From the NCBI RefSeq assembly GCF_008974245.1, contig NZ_BBZI01000005.1, forward strand, positions 158,180 to 222,179: a DNA stretch of 64,000 nt, in the 5' to 3' direction. Below the pieces are notes generated by a model. That model saw only the letters and a program-made list of their open reading frames with translations, was not told where the DNA came from and did no database searches. The position numbers were made by a program, and so were the translations under genes. Source of the DNA: Streptomyces abyssomicinicus (GTDB taxonomy: Bacteria; Actinomycetota; Actinomycetes; Streptomycetales; Streptomycetaceae). Shown here piece after piece: positions 49,726-58,246 of this stretch. Each line of letters opens with the position of its first letter. Positions within the stretch are counted from its first letter, which is position 1.

Positions 49726-50895
49726 GTGACTCAGCCCTCCACCGCCCCAGACACCGCCCAGGACTCCCCGGTCCGGCTCCAGGCCGTCTCCGCCGAGGGA
49801 CAGCCCGAGGTCACCCCGGCACTCGAGGATCTGTACCGGGGCTTCGAACAGCAGCTGCTCGTCCCGCTGTGGACCGAGATCGGCGACCTGATGCCCGCCC
49901 ACCCGCGCTCGCGCGCCGTGCCGCACCTGTGGCGGTGGACGCGTCTGCGGGAGCTGGCCGCGCAGGCCGGCGACCTGGTCCCGGTCGGCCGCGGCGGCGA
50001 GCGCCGGGCCATCGCCCTGGCCAACCCCTCCCTCGGCGGCCGCCCCTTCGCCACGCCCACCCTGTGGGCCGCCATCCAGTACCTGATGCCCGGCGAGGAC
50101 GCCCCGGAGCACCGGCACACCCAGCACGCCTTCCGCTTCGTCGTCGAGGGCGAGGGGGTCTGGACGGTCGTCGGGCGCGACCCGGTGGCCATGCGCCGCG
50201 GTGACTTCCTGCCGCAGGCCGGCTGGAACTGGCACGCCCACCACAACGCCACCTCCGAGCCGATGGCCTGGATCGACGGCCTGGACATCCCCTTCCAGTA
50301 CGCCAACGAGGCGCAGTTCTTCGAGTTCGGCCGCGACGCGATCGGCGACGCCGAGCGCATCACCCCGGACCGTTCGCGCTCCGAGCGGCTGTGGGGCCAC
50401 CCCGGCCTGAAGCCCGTCGCCGCCGGCGCCACGGGCCCGGGCTCGCCGCTGCTCGCCTACCGCTGGGAGCACACCGACCGGGCGCTGAGCGACCAGCTCG
50501 CCCTGGAGGCGGAGGGCTACGGGGGCACCGTGGAGCCCGGGCACGCCGCGGTCCGCTTCACCGACCCGGCGACCGGCGCCGACGTGCTGCCGACCCTCCG
50601 CGCCGAGATGCACCGCATCGCCCGCGGGGCCGAGACCGCCCCGGTCCGTGAGACCGGCTCCTCCGTCTACCAGGTCTTCGACGGCTCCGGCACGGTCACC
50701 GTCGGCGACGCCACCTGGTCCGTCACCCGCGGCGACCTGTTCGTCGTGCCGTCCTGGCAGCCGCTGTCCGTCCGCTCCGAGGCCGGCTCCACCGACTCCG
50801 ACTCCGGCGCCCTGGACCTCTTCCGGTTCAGCGACTCGCCCGTCTTCGAAGCCCTGCGGCTCAACCGCACCCACGTGGAAGGAACCACCCGATGA
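49726..50895 (+). CDS. Gentisate 1,2-dioxygenase
   Basis: A 389-residue bicupin dioxygenase that opens the gentisate ring to maleylpyruvate. The first cupin holds the iron ligands in EHRHTQHAFRF and a later GWNWHAHHN segment; the second cupin (SSVYQVFDGSGTVTVGD) lacks the metal His set, as is usual. The start is unclear: neither GTG 49726 nor ATG 49690 has a Shine-Dalgarno, and ATG 49690 lies five bases from the presumed operator. I use GTG 49726, with a leaderless mRNA possible. The end overlaps the acylpyruvate hydrolase start (ATGA). It is first of four gentisate-pathway genes. Confidence 0.9.
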   Translation: MTQPSTAPDTAQDSPVRLQAVSAEGQPEVTPALEDLYRGFEQQLLVPLWTEIGDLMPAHPRSRAVPHLWRWTRLRELAAQAGDLVPVGRGGERRAIALANPSLGGRPFATPTLWAAIQYLMPGEDAPEHRHTQHAFRFVVEGEGVWTVVGRDPVAMRRGDFLPQAGWNWHAHHNATSEPMAWIDGLDIPFQYANEAQFFEFGRDAIGDAERITPDRSRSERLWGHPGLKPVAAGATGPGSPLLAYRWEHTDRALSDQLALEAEGYGGTVEPGHAAVRFTDPATGADVLPTLRAEMHRIARGAETAPVRETGSSVYQVFDGSGTVTVGDATWSVTRGDLFVVPSWQPLSVRSEAGSTDSDSGALDLFRFSDSPVFEALRLNRTHVEGTTR

Positions 50896-51731
50896 AGCTC
50901 GCCACCCTCCGCACCGACGGCACCACCCGGGCCGTCCGGCTCGACGGCGAGGAACTGGTCGACCTCGGCGTCGCCGACGTGGGCGCGCTGCTCGCCCGGG
51001 ACGACTGGCGGGAGCTGGCCGCCTCGGCGGACGGCACGAGGTACCCGGTGGCGGGCGCCGACCTCGCCCCGGTGGTGCCCGCCCCCACCAAGGTGGTGTG
51101 CGTCGGCCTCAACTACCGCAACCACATCCAGGAGATGGGCCGGGACCTGCCCGAACACCCCACCCTGTTCGCCAAGTTCGCCGACTCGCTGATCGGCGCC
51201 CGCGACGACATCCTCCGCCCCGGGGAGACCGACGCCTTCGACTGGGAGGTCGAACTCGCCGTGGTCGTCGGCCGGCCGGTGCGCCGTGCCCGCGGCGAGG
51301 AGGCCGAGCAGGCCATCGCCGGCTTCACCGTCCTGAACGACATCACCTGCCGGGACTGGCAGTTCCGCACCCGTGAGTGGCTCCAGGGCAAGATGTGGGA
51401 CTCCAGCACCCCGGTCGGCCCGTACCTGGTCACCCCGGACGAGCTGCCGGGCGGCGTCCGACCCGCCCTCGACGTCAAGCTCACCGTGGACGGCGAGGTC
51501 ATGCAGTCCGACACCACCGGGGACCTGCTCTTCGACCCGGTCGACCTGGTCGAGTACGTGTCCACGGTCGTCCGCCTCAACCCCGGCGACATCATCGCCA
51601 CCGGCACCCCCGGCGGCGTCGGCCACGCCCGCAAGCCGGCCCGCTACCTGACCGGCGGCGAGACGGTCGTCACCGAGATCGAGGGCATCGGCCGCCTGGA
51701 GAACCGGGTCGTCGCGGAGAAGTCCGCCTGA
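50892..51731 (+). CDS. Fumarylpyruvate/acylpyruvate hydrolase (FAH family)
   Basis: A 279-residue member of the fumarylacetoacetate hydrolase family. It has VGLNYRNHIQEM, the metal-binding glutamates in DWEVELAVVVG, KMWDSSTPVGP and the GTPGGVG loop near the end. In the gentisate pathway it cleaves fumarylpyruvate to fumarate and pyruvate. It is coupled to its neighbours by ATGA and TGATG overlaps, with the isomerase directly after it. Confidence 0.9.
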   Translation: MKLATLRTDGTTRAVRLDGEELVDLGVADVGALLARDDWRELAASADGTRYPVAGADLAPVVPAPTKVVCVGLNYRNHIQEMGRDLPEHPTLFAKFADSLIGARDDILRPGETDAFDWEVELAVVVGRPVRRARGEEAEQAIAGFTVLNDITCRDWQFRTREWLQGKMWDSSTPVGPYLVTPDELPGGVRPALDVKLTVDGEVMQSDTTGDLLFDPVDLVEYVSTVVRLNPGDIIATGTPGGVGHARKPARYLTGGETVVTEIEGIGRLENRVVAEKSA

Positions 51732-52441
51732 TGCCCGCGACCCGGACCTTCGCCGACGCCCGCCGCTGGTCGGCCCTCGGCACCGAACTGGTGCTGCGGG
51801 CCGCCGCCGGCCTCGACGAGCAGGCCTACGCCGCGCCCAGCGCCCTGCCGCACTGGAGCCGCGCCCACCTGGCCGCGCACGTCGCCGCCAACGCCGAGGC
51901 GCTGTCCAACCTGGTGCACTGGGCCGCCACCGGCGAGGTCACCCCCATGTACGCCTCGCCCGAGGAGCGCGCCGCCGGCATCGAACGCGGCCGTTCCCTG
52001 CCGGCCGGTGACCTCACCGGATGGCTGCGCCGCTCGGCGGACGCCCTGGAGAAGGGGATGGCCGCGCTGGGCGACGAGCGGTGGCGGACCGAGGTCGTCA
52101 CCGCCCAGGGCCGGACCGTCCCGGCCACCGAGGTGCCCTGGATGCGCGCCCGCGAGGTGTGCGTGCACGCCGTCGACCTGGCGGCCGGCGTCACCTTCGC
52201 CGACCTGCCGGACGACTTCCTCGCCGCCCTGTGCGAGGACGTCGTCGCCAAGCGCGCCACCACCCCCGGCCCGGCCGTCACCCTCCAGGCGCCGGACGCC
52301 GCCTGGACGCTGCCGGGCGAGGGCGACCCCGTGCGGGTGACCGGCGGCCTGCCCGCCCTCGCCGCCTACCTCACCGGACGGGACGCCGGCCCGCACGCCG
52401 CGGACGGCACGCCCGCCCCCGTGCTGGGCCCCTGGCTCTGA
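51731..52441 (+). CDS. Mycothiol-dependent maleylpyruvate isomerase
   Basis: A 236-residue protein of the DinB-like mycothiol-dependent maleylpyruvate isomerase family, which converts maleylpyruvate to fumarylpyruvate with mycothiol as cofactor, as in Corynebacterium. It shows the helix LPHWSRAHLAAHVAANAEAL with its metal-site His, MRAREVCVHAVDLAAG with further ligands, and a small C-terminal SCP2-like domain (RVTGGLPALAAYLTGR). A mycothiol enzyme fits an actinobacterial host. It starts within the stop codon of the hydrolase gene. Confidence 0.88.
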   Translation: MPATRTFADARRWSALGTELVLRAAAGLDEQAYAAPSALPHWSRAHLAAHVAANAEALSNLVHWAATGEVTPMYASPEERAAGIERGRSLPAGDLTGWLRRSADALEKGMAALGDERWRTEVVTAQGRTVPATEVPWMRAREVCVHAVDLAAGVTFADLPDDFLAALCEDVVAKRATTPGPAVTLQAPDAAWTLPGEGDPVRVTGGLPALAAYLTGRDAGPHAADGTPAPVLGPWL

Positions 52442-52475
52442 CCCAGGCCCCGCCCCGCCACCGAAGGAACTGATC

Positions 52476-53771
52476 ATGAATTCTGAATCCAGCGCCGCGG
52501 ACCGGCCCGACGTCCTCGTGGTCGGCGGCGGCATCGGCGGCCTCAGCACCGCCTTCGCCCTGACCCGCCGGGGCCTGCGGGTGCGCGTCCTGGAACGCGC
52601 GCCGGAGTTCGGCGAGGTGGGCGCCGGCCTGCAGATCGCCCCCAACTGCACCCGCATCCTCGCCGAGTACGGCCTGCTGGACGAGGCCAAGCGGCTGGGC
52701 GTCGTCCCCGAGTCCATGGTGATGAGGGACGCGCTCGACTCCACCGAACTGACCCGGCTGGACCTGCGCGACCTCGAACGCCGCTACGGCTTCCCCTACA
52801 TGGTGATCCACCGCAGCGACCTGCACGGGATCTTCCTGCGCGCCTGCGAGCGCGCCGGGGTCGAGCTGCTCACCGACCGGACCGTCACCGGCTACGAGAA
52901 CGTCACCCACGACGACGGCACCACCGGCGCCCTGGTCCGCCTGGAGGACGGCGGCGTCCAGGAGGCCCCGCTGGTCGTCGCGGCCGACGGCCTGCACTCC
53001 GTGGCCCGGAGGCAGCTCGTCGGCGACGACGTGGTCAGCTCCTCCTACGTCGCCTACCGCGCGGCCGTGCCCATCGAGAAGGTCCGCCACACGGGCCGCG
53101 ACGGCGGCGGCGTCGCGGAGAAGGACGTCACCCTGCACGTCGGCCCCGGCTGCCACTTCGTGCAGTACGCCCTGCGCGGCGGCGAGATGTTCAACCAGGT
53201 CGCCGTCTTCGAGTCGCCCAAGGCCCTGGCCGGCCAGGAGGACTGGGGCACCCCGGACGAGCTGGACGCGGCCTTCGAGGCCACCTGCGACACCGTGCGC
53301 GACGGCATCCCGCTGATGTGGCGGGACCGCTGGTGGCGGATGTTCGACCGCGACCCGATCGAGACGTGGGTGCACGGCCGGATCGTCCTCCTCGGCGACG
53401 CCGCGCACCCGCCGCTCCAGTACATGGCGCAGGGCGCGATCATGGCGATCGAGGACGGCTGGGTGCTGTCCGAGCACTACGGCCGGATGGCGGAGGCCGC
53501 CGGGGACGGCGGGACGCCGGACTGGGACGGCGCGCTCGCGGCGTACGAGGCGGTCCGCGTCGAGCACTGCCGCCGGGTGCAGACCACGGCCCGCTCCTGG
53601 GGCGAACTGTGGCACCTCGGCGGCGAGGACCGGGTGCGGCGCAACGAGGTCCTGCTGGCGCGCGACACCTACGACTACTCCTTCACCGACTGGGTCTACG
53701 GCCCGACCGCGCTCACCCCCGACGAGGAGCCGGAGATGTTCACGCCGATCCCGGTGACCTCGCGGGACTGA
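52476..53771 (+). CDS. 3-hydroxybenzoate 6-hydroxylase (FAD monooxygenase)
   Basis: A 431-residue class A flavoprotein monooxygenase. GGGIGG at 17-22 binds FAD, AADGLHSVAR is the DG motif, and LLGDAAHPPLQYMAQGA is the second FAD-binding motif. Length and the lone position in a gentisate operon match 3-hydroxybenzoate 6-hydroxylase, which makes gentisate with NADH and O2. Salicylate 5-hydroxylation is usually done by other enzyme types, so 3-hydroxybenzoate is the likely substrate. It follows the isomerase after 34 bases. Confidence 0.87.
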   Translation: MNSESSAADRPDVLVVGGGIGGLSTAFALTRRGLRVRVLERAPEFGEVGAGLQIAPNCTRILAEYGLLDEAKRLGVVPESMVMRDALDSTELTRLDLRDLERRYGFPYMVIHRSDLHGIFLRACERAGVELLTDRTVTGYENVTHDDGTTGALVRLEDGGVQEAPLVVAADGLHSVARRQLVGDDVVSSSYVAYRAAVPIEKVRHTGRDGGGVAEKDVTLHVGPGCHFVQYALRGGEMFNQVAVFESPKALAGQEDWGTPDELDAAFEATCDTVRDGIPLMWRDRWWRMFDRDPIETWVHGRIVLLGDAAHPPLQYMAQGAIMAIEDGWVLSEHYGRMAEAAGDGGTPDWDGALAAYEAVRVEHCRRVQTTARSWGELWHLGGEDRVRRNEVLLARDTYDYSFTDWVYGPTALTPDEEPEMFTPIPVTSRD

Positions 53772-53788
53772 CGCGGGCAGCGGGCAGG

Positions 53789-53822
53789 GGGCGACGACCG
53801 CGCGGTCGTCGCCCTCTAGGAT
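53789..53822 (+). promoter_or_regulatory. Palindrome and -10 box of a leaderless TetR gene
   Basis: A perfect 26-bp palindrome has 12-bp arms, GGGCGACGACCG and its complement, at 53789-53814. The -10 box TAGGAT follows at 53817-53822, eight bases before the TetR ATG. It is probably the TetR operator, and it could also terminate the gentisate operon. Confidence 0.6.
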
Positions 53823-53829
53823 CTCGTCC

Positions 53830-54438
53830 ATGGCGAACCTTCGTGAGGCACAGAAGCGGATGACTCGCCGGCTGCTGATGGAGTCGGGACTCGAGCTGTT
53901 CACGGCGAAGGGCTACGCCGCCACCACGGTCGACGACGTCGCGAAGGCGGCGGGCACCACACGGGTGACCTTCTACGCCTACTTCCCCTCCCGGGGCGAG
54001 CTGATGAAGGCGCTCATCGACGAGCAGCTCAACGAGGTGCTCCAGCGCGTCCGCTCCTCCGAGCACGGCTCCACCGCCCAGGACCTCGTCGCGACCGTCG
54101 CCGAGGGGACGCCGGAGGCGATCGCCGCCTGGCTGCGCGCGACCGCGGACAACTGGCCGGCCATCCGGCCGATCATCCGCATCGGCCGCGAGGCCGCGGT
54201 GATCGAGCCGGAACTCAAGGACCTGGTCGAGCGCTGGCTGGAGGAGGCCATCAGCGACATCGAGGACGGACTGGAGCGCGCCGGGCGCTTCCGGCCCCAC
54301 CAGCGCCACTTCCGCGGCGTCCTCGCCATGGCCGAGCTGGACTTCGTCGCCCAGCACTGGGACGGCGCCGACTGGAAGCTGACCCGCGAGCAGATGCTCG
54401 GCGAACTCGCCGAGAGCTGGGTCCGGCTCCTCACCTGA
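53830..54438 (+). CDS. TetR-family regulator
   Basis: A 202-residue TetR protein. The helix-turn-helix is at about 15-60 (GLELFTAKGYAATTVDDVAKAAGTTRVTFYAYFPSRGEL). The C-terminal ligand domain is of no recognised subgroup. The mRNA is probably leaderless. It follows the gentisate operon by 58 bases; its target could be itself, the gentisate operon or the P450 operon nearby. A 15-bp tandem repeat lies after its stop. Confidence 0.87.
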   Translation: MANLREAQKRMTRRLLMESGLELFTAKGYAATTVDDVAKAAGTTRVTFYAYFPSRGELMKALIDEQLNEVLQRVRSSEHGSTAQDLVATVAEGTPEAIAAWLRATADNWPAIRPIIRIGREAAVIEPELKDLVERWLEEAISDIEDGLERAGRFRPHQRHFRGVLAMAELDFVAQHWDGADWKLTREQMLGELAESWVRLLT

Positions 54439-54535
54439 CACCTCACGCCCTGACACCTCACGCCCCGCCGGCTCACGCCCCGCCGGCTCACGCCCCGCCG
54501 GCTCACGCCCCGGCACCTCGTGCACCGGCACCTCA
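54438..54535. repeat. 15-bp tandem repeat, about six to seven units
   Basis: Units of the form GCTCACGCCCCGCCG run head-to-tail: exact copies of CGCCCCGCCGGCTCA at 54461-54475, 54476-54490 and 54491-54505, with degenerate CCTCACGCC-type units on both sides. It lies between the convergent TetR and LysR genes. Confidence 0.85.
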
Positions 54536-55465
54536 CGGCTGCCGCGCCGCCTCCAGGAGCAGTTCCCGGAGCCAGGCGACGAAGTGCTCGTCGGCCGGCC
54601 GCGGGTTCCACACCATGTCGATCCCCAGCCCGGGCAGCGGAAAGGGGAACTCCTCGATCCGCAGGCCGGTCAGCGTCCGCATGGCGGCGGCGACCCGGTG
54701 CCGCAGCAGGGCGACCCCGCCCGCCCGGGCGACCAGGTAGGGCACCAGCAGGAAGTCGGAGACCAGGCGGCCGACCCGGTAGGCGACGCCGTTCTCCTCC
54801 AGCACCGAGTACGGGAAGACCCGGCGGTCGGTGTCGACCACGATGTGCGGCTGCGTGGTCAGGAGGTCGAGCGCGGTCGCCTCCGGCGGGCTGTCCGGGG
54901 CGGCCACCACCACGCAGCGGTCGTCGTACAGCCGCTCCCGCGGGTACGGCGAGAAGTGCCCCTCCGAGAGCAGCACCACGTCCACCCCCCGGTCGGTGAA
55001 GGTGGCCTCCGTCGGCACCGTGATCGTGTGCAGCCGCAGGGTGGCGTGCGGGGCGCGCTCGGCGACCAGCCGCGCCAGGGCGGGGCCGACCACGAACGCC
55101 GTGCTGGTCGTCATGGCGACCGTGACGGCACGCGCGTCGGTGGCCGGGTCGAAACGCGGCAGGTTCACCACGTGGGCCGCCTGCCGCAGCGCCCCGCGCA
55201 GCGGGACGATCAGTTCCCGTGCCTTGGGGGTCAGCGTCATGCCCGCGCCCTGCCGGACGACGAGGTCGTCGCCCAGCAGGCGCCGCATCCGCGTCAGGGC
55301 GTGGCTCATCGCCGGCTGGGACAGGCCGACCCGCTCCGCCGCCCTGGTCACCGAGCCCTCCTCCAGGAGCGCGAGGAGGGGGACCAGCAGGTTGAGGTTG
55401 ACCGACGCCAGCCGGTCGAGTCCGGAACCCGAGGTCCCCCCGGTCGCCGGTGCGCCTTCGCTCAT
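54533..55465 (-). CDS. LysR-family regulator
   Basis: A 310-residue LysR-type regulator. The helix-turn-helix at about 35-60 reads GSVTRAAERVGLSQPAMSHALTRMRRLLGD, followed by a linker helix and a periplasmic-binding-protein-like ligand domain. Its sequence leans towards the NodD/NahR/PNP-pathway group (leading NLNLLVPLLALLEEGSVT), which senses aromatic compounds. It is the last gene of the P450 operon, 11 bases after the ferredoxin reductase, instead of being divergent as LysR genes usually are. There is no Shine-Dalgarno. Confidence 0.87.
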   Translation of the reverse strand: MSEGAPATGGTSGSGLDRLASVNLNLLVPLLALLEEGSVTRAAERVGLSQPAMSHALTRMRRLLGDDLVVRQGAGMTLTPKARELIVPLRGALRQAAHVVNLPRFDPATDARAVTVAMTTSTAFVVGPALARLVAERAPHATLRLHTITVPTEATFTDRGVDVVLLSEGHFSPYPRERLYDDRCVVVAAPDSPPEATALDLLTTQPHIVVDTDRRVFPYSVLEENGVAYRVGRLVSDFLLVPYLVARAGGVALLRHRVAAAMRTLTGLRIEEFPFPLPGLGIDMVWNPRPADEHFVAWLRELLLEAARQP

Positions 55466-55476
55466 GCGAGGGGAGC

Positions 55477-56619
55477 CTACGCGGCCGTCCGGCTCAGCCG
55501 GCGCAGCCGGGGGACGGAGACGCGGTGGTCGAGCGCCACCGCCACCCCGGTCCCGTCGGCGTGCGTCCAGCGCATCAGCGCCGGGCCGCCGCCGGGCCCT
55601 CCCTCGAGGTACACCGGCCGGCCCTCGCCCGGCAGGTGCCCCACCGCCTTCAGCCCCAGCCCGAACTGCTCGGTCCAGAAGTACGGCTGGAAGCTGAGCG
55701 GCGGTGCCGCCACCCCGTGGAGCAGAGCCCTGGCGGCGGCCTTCGCCTGCTCGATCGCGCTGCTCCACAGGGGGACGCGGCGCGGCCCGTACGGGGTGGG
55801 GAGGGCCGCGAGGTCGCCGACGGCCGCGACGTCGGGCCGGACGAGCCCCCGGACGTCGACCGGGACGGCGCCGTCCGCGGTGAGGCCGGTGCCCGCCAGC
55901 CACTCGGTGTTGGGCACGTCCCCGGCGGCGGTGACGACCAGCTCCGCGTCGAGGACGGTGCCGTCGGCGAGGACGACCCTGGTGCCGCCCGCCCCTCCTC
56001 CGAGCCGGGCCGCCCCGGTCTCGACGACGGTGAGCCCCTGCTCCCGGGCCGCCCCGGCGAAGACGCCGGCGAGGTGGGGGCCCAGCCGGGCGCTCAGCGG
56101 GACTCCCCGGGAGACGAGGGTGACCCGGCAGCCGGCGGCCAGGCACCCGGAGGCGATCTCCATGCCGAGCGGCCCTCCGCCCACCACGACCACCGAGGGC
56201 CGCGCCGCGAGCCGGCCGCGCAGCACGAGCGCGTCGTCGAGCCCGCGCAGAGTGAGTTCACCGGGGAGGGCGGACAGCCGCCGTGCCCGGGAGCCGGTCG
56301 CGAGGACGAGGCGGTCGTACGGCAGCGCCGTGCCGTCGTCGAGCACGACCAGCCGGCCGTCGAGGTCAAGGCCGGTGGCCCGGACGCCGAGCCGTTCGTC
56401 CGCACCGTGGCCGGCCGGCGGGAGGAGGCAGGAGGACATGTCGTCGCCGTCGGTCAGGAGCGCCTTGGACAGCGCCGGCCGGCTGTACGCCGGGTACGGC
56501 TCGTCGCCGACGACGGTCAGCTCGCCGTCGAACCCGGCCTCGCGGAGGGCGTCGGCCGCGGTGACCCCGGCGATGCCGTTGCCGACGACGACCACCCGGC
56601 GGACGGTGGCGCCCTTCAC
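55477..56619 (-). CDS. Ferredoxin reductase (FAD, NAD(P)H)
   Basis: A 380-residue pyridine nucleotide-disulfide-type reductase of the rubredoxin/ferredoxin reductase group: VVVGNGIAGVT at 10-20 for FAD, VVVGGGPLGMEIA for NAD(P)H, and AAVGDLA near the end. It should pass electrons from NAD(P)H to the ferredoxin next to it. The GTG start overlaps the ferredoxin stop (GTGA). Confidence 0.87.
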   Translation of the reverse strand: MKGATVRRVVVVGNGIAGVTAADALREAGFDGELTVVGDEPYPAYSRPALSKALLTDGDDMSSCLLPPAGHGADERLGVRATGLDLDGRLVVLDDGTALPYDRLVLATGSRARRLSALPGELTLRGLDDALVLRGRLAARPSVVVVGGGPLGMEIASGCLAAGCRVTLVSRGVPLSARLGPHLAGVFAGAAREQGLTVVETGAARLGGGAGGTRVVLADGTVLDAELVVTAAGDVPNTEWLAGTGLTADGAVPVDVRGLVRPDVAAVGDLAALPTPYGPRRVPLWSSAIEQAKAAARALLHGVAAPPLSFQPYFWTEQFGLGLKAVGHLPGEGRPVYLEGGPGGGPALMRWTHADGTGVAVALDHRVSVPRLRRLSRTAA

Positions 56620-56804
56620 GCGATCCTCAGCGCGGCGACGGGACAGACGCGGACGGCGGCGCCGGCCCGGGCGGCGTCGGCCTCGCCGACCTCCGCGCGG
56701 TCCAGCACCAGCTCACCGTCGTCGTCGAGGTGCATCAGCTCCGGGGCGGCCTCCTCGCACAGGCCGTGGCCCTCGCAGCGGGGGCGGTCGAGAACGATCC
56801 TCAT
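56616..56804 (-). CDS. P450-type 3Fe-4S ferredoxin
   Basis: A 62-residue ferredoxin. Cluster ligands are C10, C16 and C54 followed by Pro; the position of the missing fourth cysteine is H13 (CEGHGLC). This single-cluster 3Fe-4S type usually sits next to P450s in actinomycetes and delivers electrons to them. It overlaps both the P450 stop (ATGA) and the reductase start. Confidence 0.9.
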   Translation of the reverse strand: MRIVLDRPRCEGHGLCEEAAPELMHLDDDGELVLDRAEVGEADAARAGAAVRVCPVAALRIA

Positions 56805-57973
56805 GCGGGAACGACCTCCAGGACGGGGAGCTTGTCGATGCTCCGGGTGATGTTGGCGGGAACGCGGACCTCGGGCCCGACGACGAGCCGCCCGACCCGC
56901 CGGGCGAGCGCACCGATCACGGCGTGGGCCTCCAGGCGCGCGAGTCCCTGACCCGCGCAGCCGTGCGGGCCGTAGCCGAACGACAGGTGGTCGACCGGGT
57001 TGCGCTCGACCAGGAACACGTCCGGGTCCGCGTAGTGCCGCGGGTCGCGGTTGCCGGCGCCCAGCAGGACGGCGACCTGCGCCCCCTCGGGGATGCGGAC
57101 GCCCCCGATCTCGACCTCCTCGGTGACGCGGCGGCCCCAGGCGTTGACCGGAGGCCAGAACCGCAGCACCTCGTTGAACGCCGCCGGCACCAGCGCCGGG
57201 TTCGCGCGCACCAGTGCGAGCTGACCGGGGTGCGCGGCGAACAGCGCGACGATGTTGCCGATGGCGGCCACCGTGCTGTCGACGCCGGCGCCCAGGTACT
57301 GGTGGATGATGTGCCCGGCGGTGTTCTCGGGGACGGCGCCCCGCGCCTCGGCGTCGAAGATGCCGCGCCCCACCGACCCTTCGGCGAGGTCCTCCGCCCT
57401 CACCTCGGAGCACCAGCCGTACAGTTCACCGGCGACGGAGAAGCTCTCCACCGTGCGCCGGTTCATCGGGCCGAGGACCTGCATGGCGGCCTGGCCCCAG
57501 CGCAGCATGTTCTCGCGCGCGTGGCCGGTGAAGCCGATCAGGTCGGCGACGACCTCCAGCGGGAAGGCGCGGGCGAGGGCGTCGATCGCCTCGAACGAGC
57601 CGGTCCCGACCAGCTCGGCGACCAGGGCGTCCGCCTTCTCCTCGATCCGCCCCCTGAGACCACGCAGCGCGCGCGGCGACAGGTTCTCGGTGAGGGTGGC
57701 CCGCAGCAGGGTGTGCGCCGGTGGGTCGGAGGCCAGCGAGGTGCCGGTGAGCGCCTCGTTCGCCGTCGGATTGAAGGCGATCGACGCCGAGGAGAACGAC
57801 TCCCAGTCTGCGAGCGCGTCGCGGATCACGTCGTAACGGGTGAGGACGTGGACGTCGTTGGCGGGGAGCCGGACCACGGGGCCCTGCTCCCGCAGTCCGG
57901 CGTAGGCCGGGTAGGGGTCGAGGAGGACCTCGTCGGAGAAGAGGTCGACGTCGGAGACGGGTGGGTTGCTCAT
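56801..57973 (-). CDS. Cytochrome P450
   Basis: A 390-residue soluble bacterial P450. The heme-binding loop is SFGYGPHGCAGQ with C339. The ExxR pair is E268-R271, and the I-helix motif is AGVDST (A229-T234), where Ser replaces the first of the usual two Thr. With the adjacent ferredoxin and reductase it forms a complete class I electron chain. The substrate is unknown; the divergent operon of hydrolases and an FAD monooxygenase suggests an early oxidation of the same xenobiotic or plant compound. ATG 57973 gives the normal N-terminus; no strong ribosome site. Confidence 0.9.
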   Translation of the reverse strand: MSNPPVSDVDLFSDEVLLDPYPAYAGLREQGPVVRLPANDVHVLTRYDVIRDALADWESFSSASIAFNPTANEALTGTSLASDPPAHTLLRATLTENLSPRALRGLRGRIEEKADALVAELVGTGSFEAIDALARAFPLEVVADLIGFTGHARENMLRWGQAAMQVLGPMNRRTVESFSVAGELYGWCSEVRAEDLAEGSVGRGIFDAEARGAVPENTAGHIIHQYLGAGVDSTVAAIGNIVALFAAHPGQLALVRANPALVPAAFNEVLRFWPPVNAWGRRVTEEVEIGGVRIPEGAQVAVLLGAGNRDPRHYADPDVFLVERNPVDHLSFGYGPHGCAGQGLARLEAHAVIGALARRVGRLVVGPEVRVPANITRSIDKLPVLEVVPA

Positions 57974-58155
57974 GCCGACCCAGTGAAGTGGCCCGCCCCT
58001 CATCGAACAAATGAATGATTCGCATGCCGTCATATACGTGCGGTGCATGCCGGCAGGGTGCGTGCCGCCCTTGCGGAGAAGGGTTCCGCACCCGCGGGCG
58101 GCAGTGACGGATCCCGTCTGCGCAACCCCCGCGTAACCAAATTTTTCGTGGCGTT

Positions 58156-58192
58156 CATTTCATTGACGCAATGTAAAGCGAATGGCTAGCGT
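58156..58192 (+). promoter_or_regulatory. Promoter of the six-gene catabolic operon with shared box
   Basis: The blocks CATTTCATTGACGC (58156-58169) and GTAAAGCGAATG (58173-58184) match the MFS promoter box exactly. The -35 TTGACG (58163-58168) and -10 TAGCGT (58187-58192) are 18 bases apart, so a regulator bound to the box would overlap the polymerase site. Confidence 0.78.
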
Positions 58193-58246
58193 GACGGCAG
58201 CCACAGGGTGCGTCCAGCGCGCCCACACCGGACACGTGAGGCAGTC

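Noticed and set aside
54438..54535. Possible CRISPR array
   Set aside because: Units are contiguous 15-mers without spacers; it is a simple tandem repeat.
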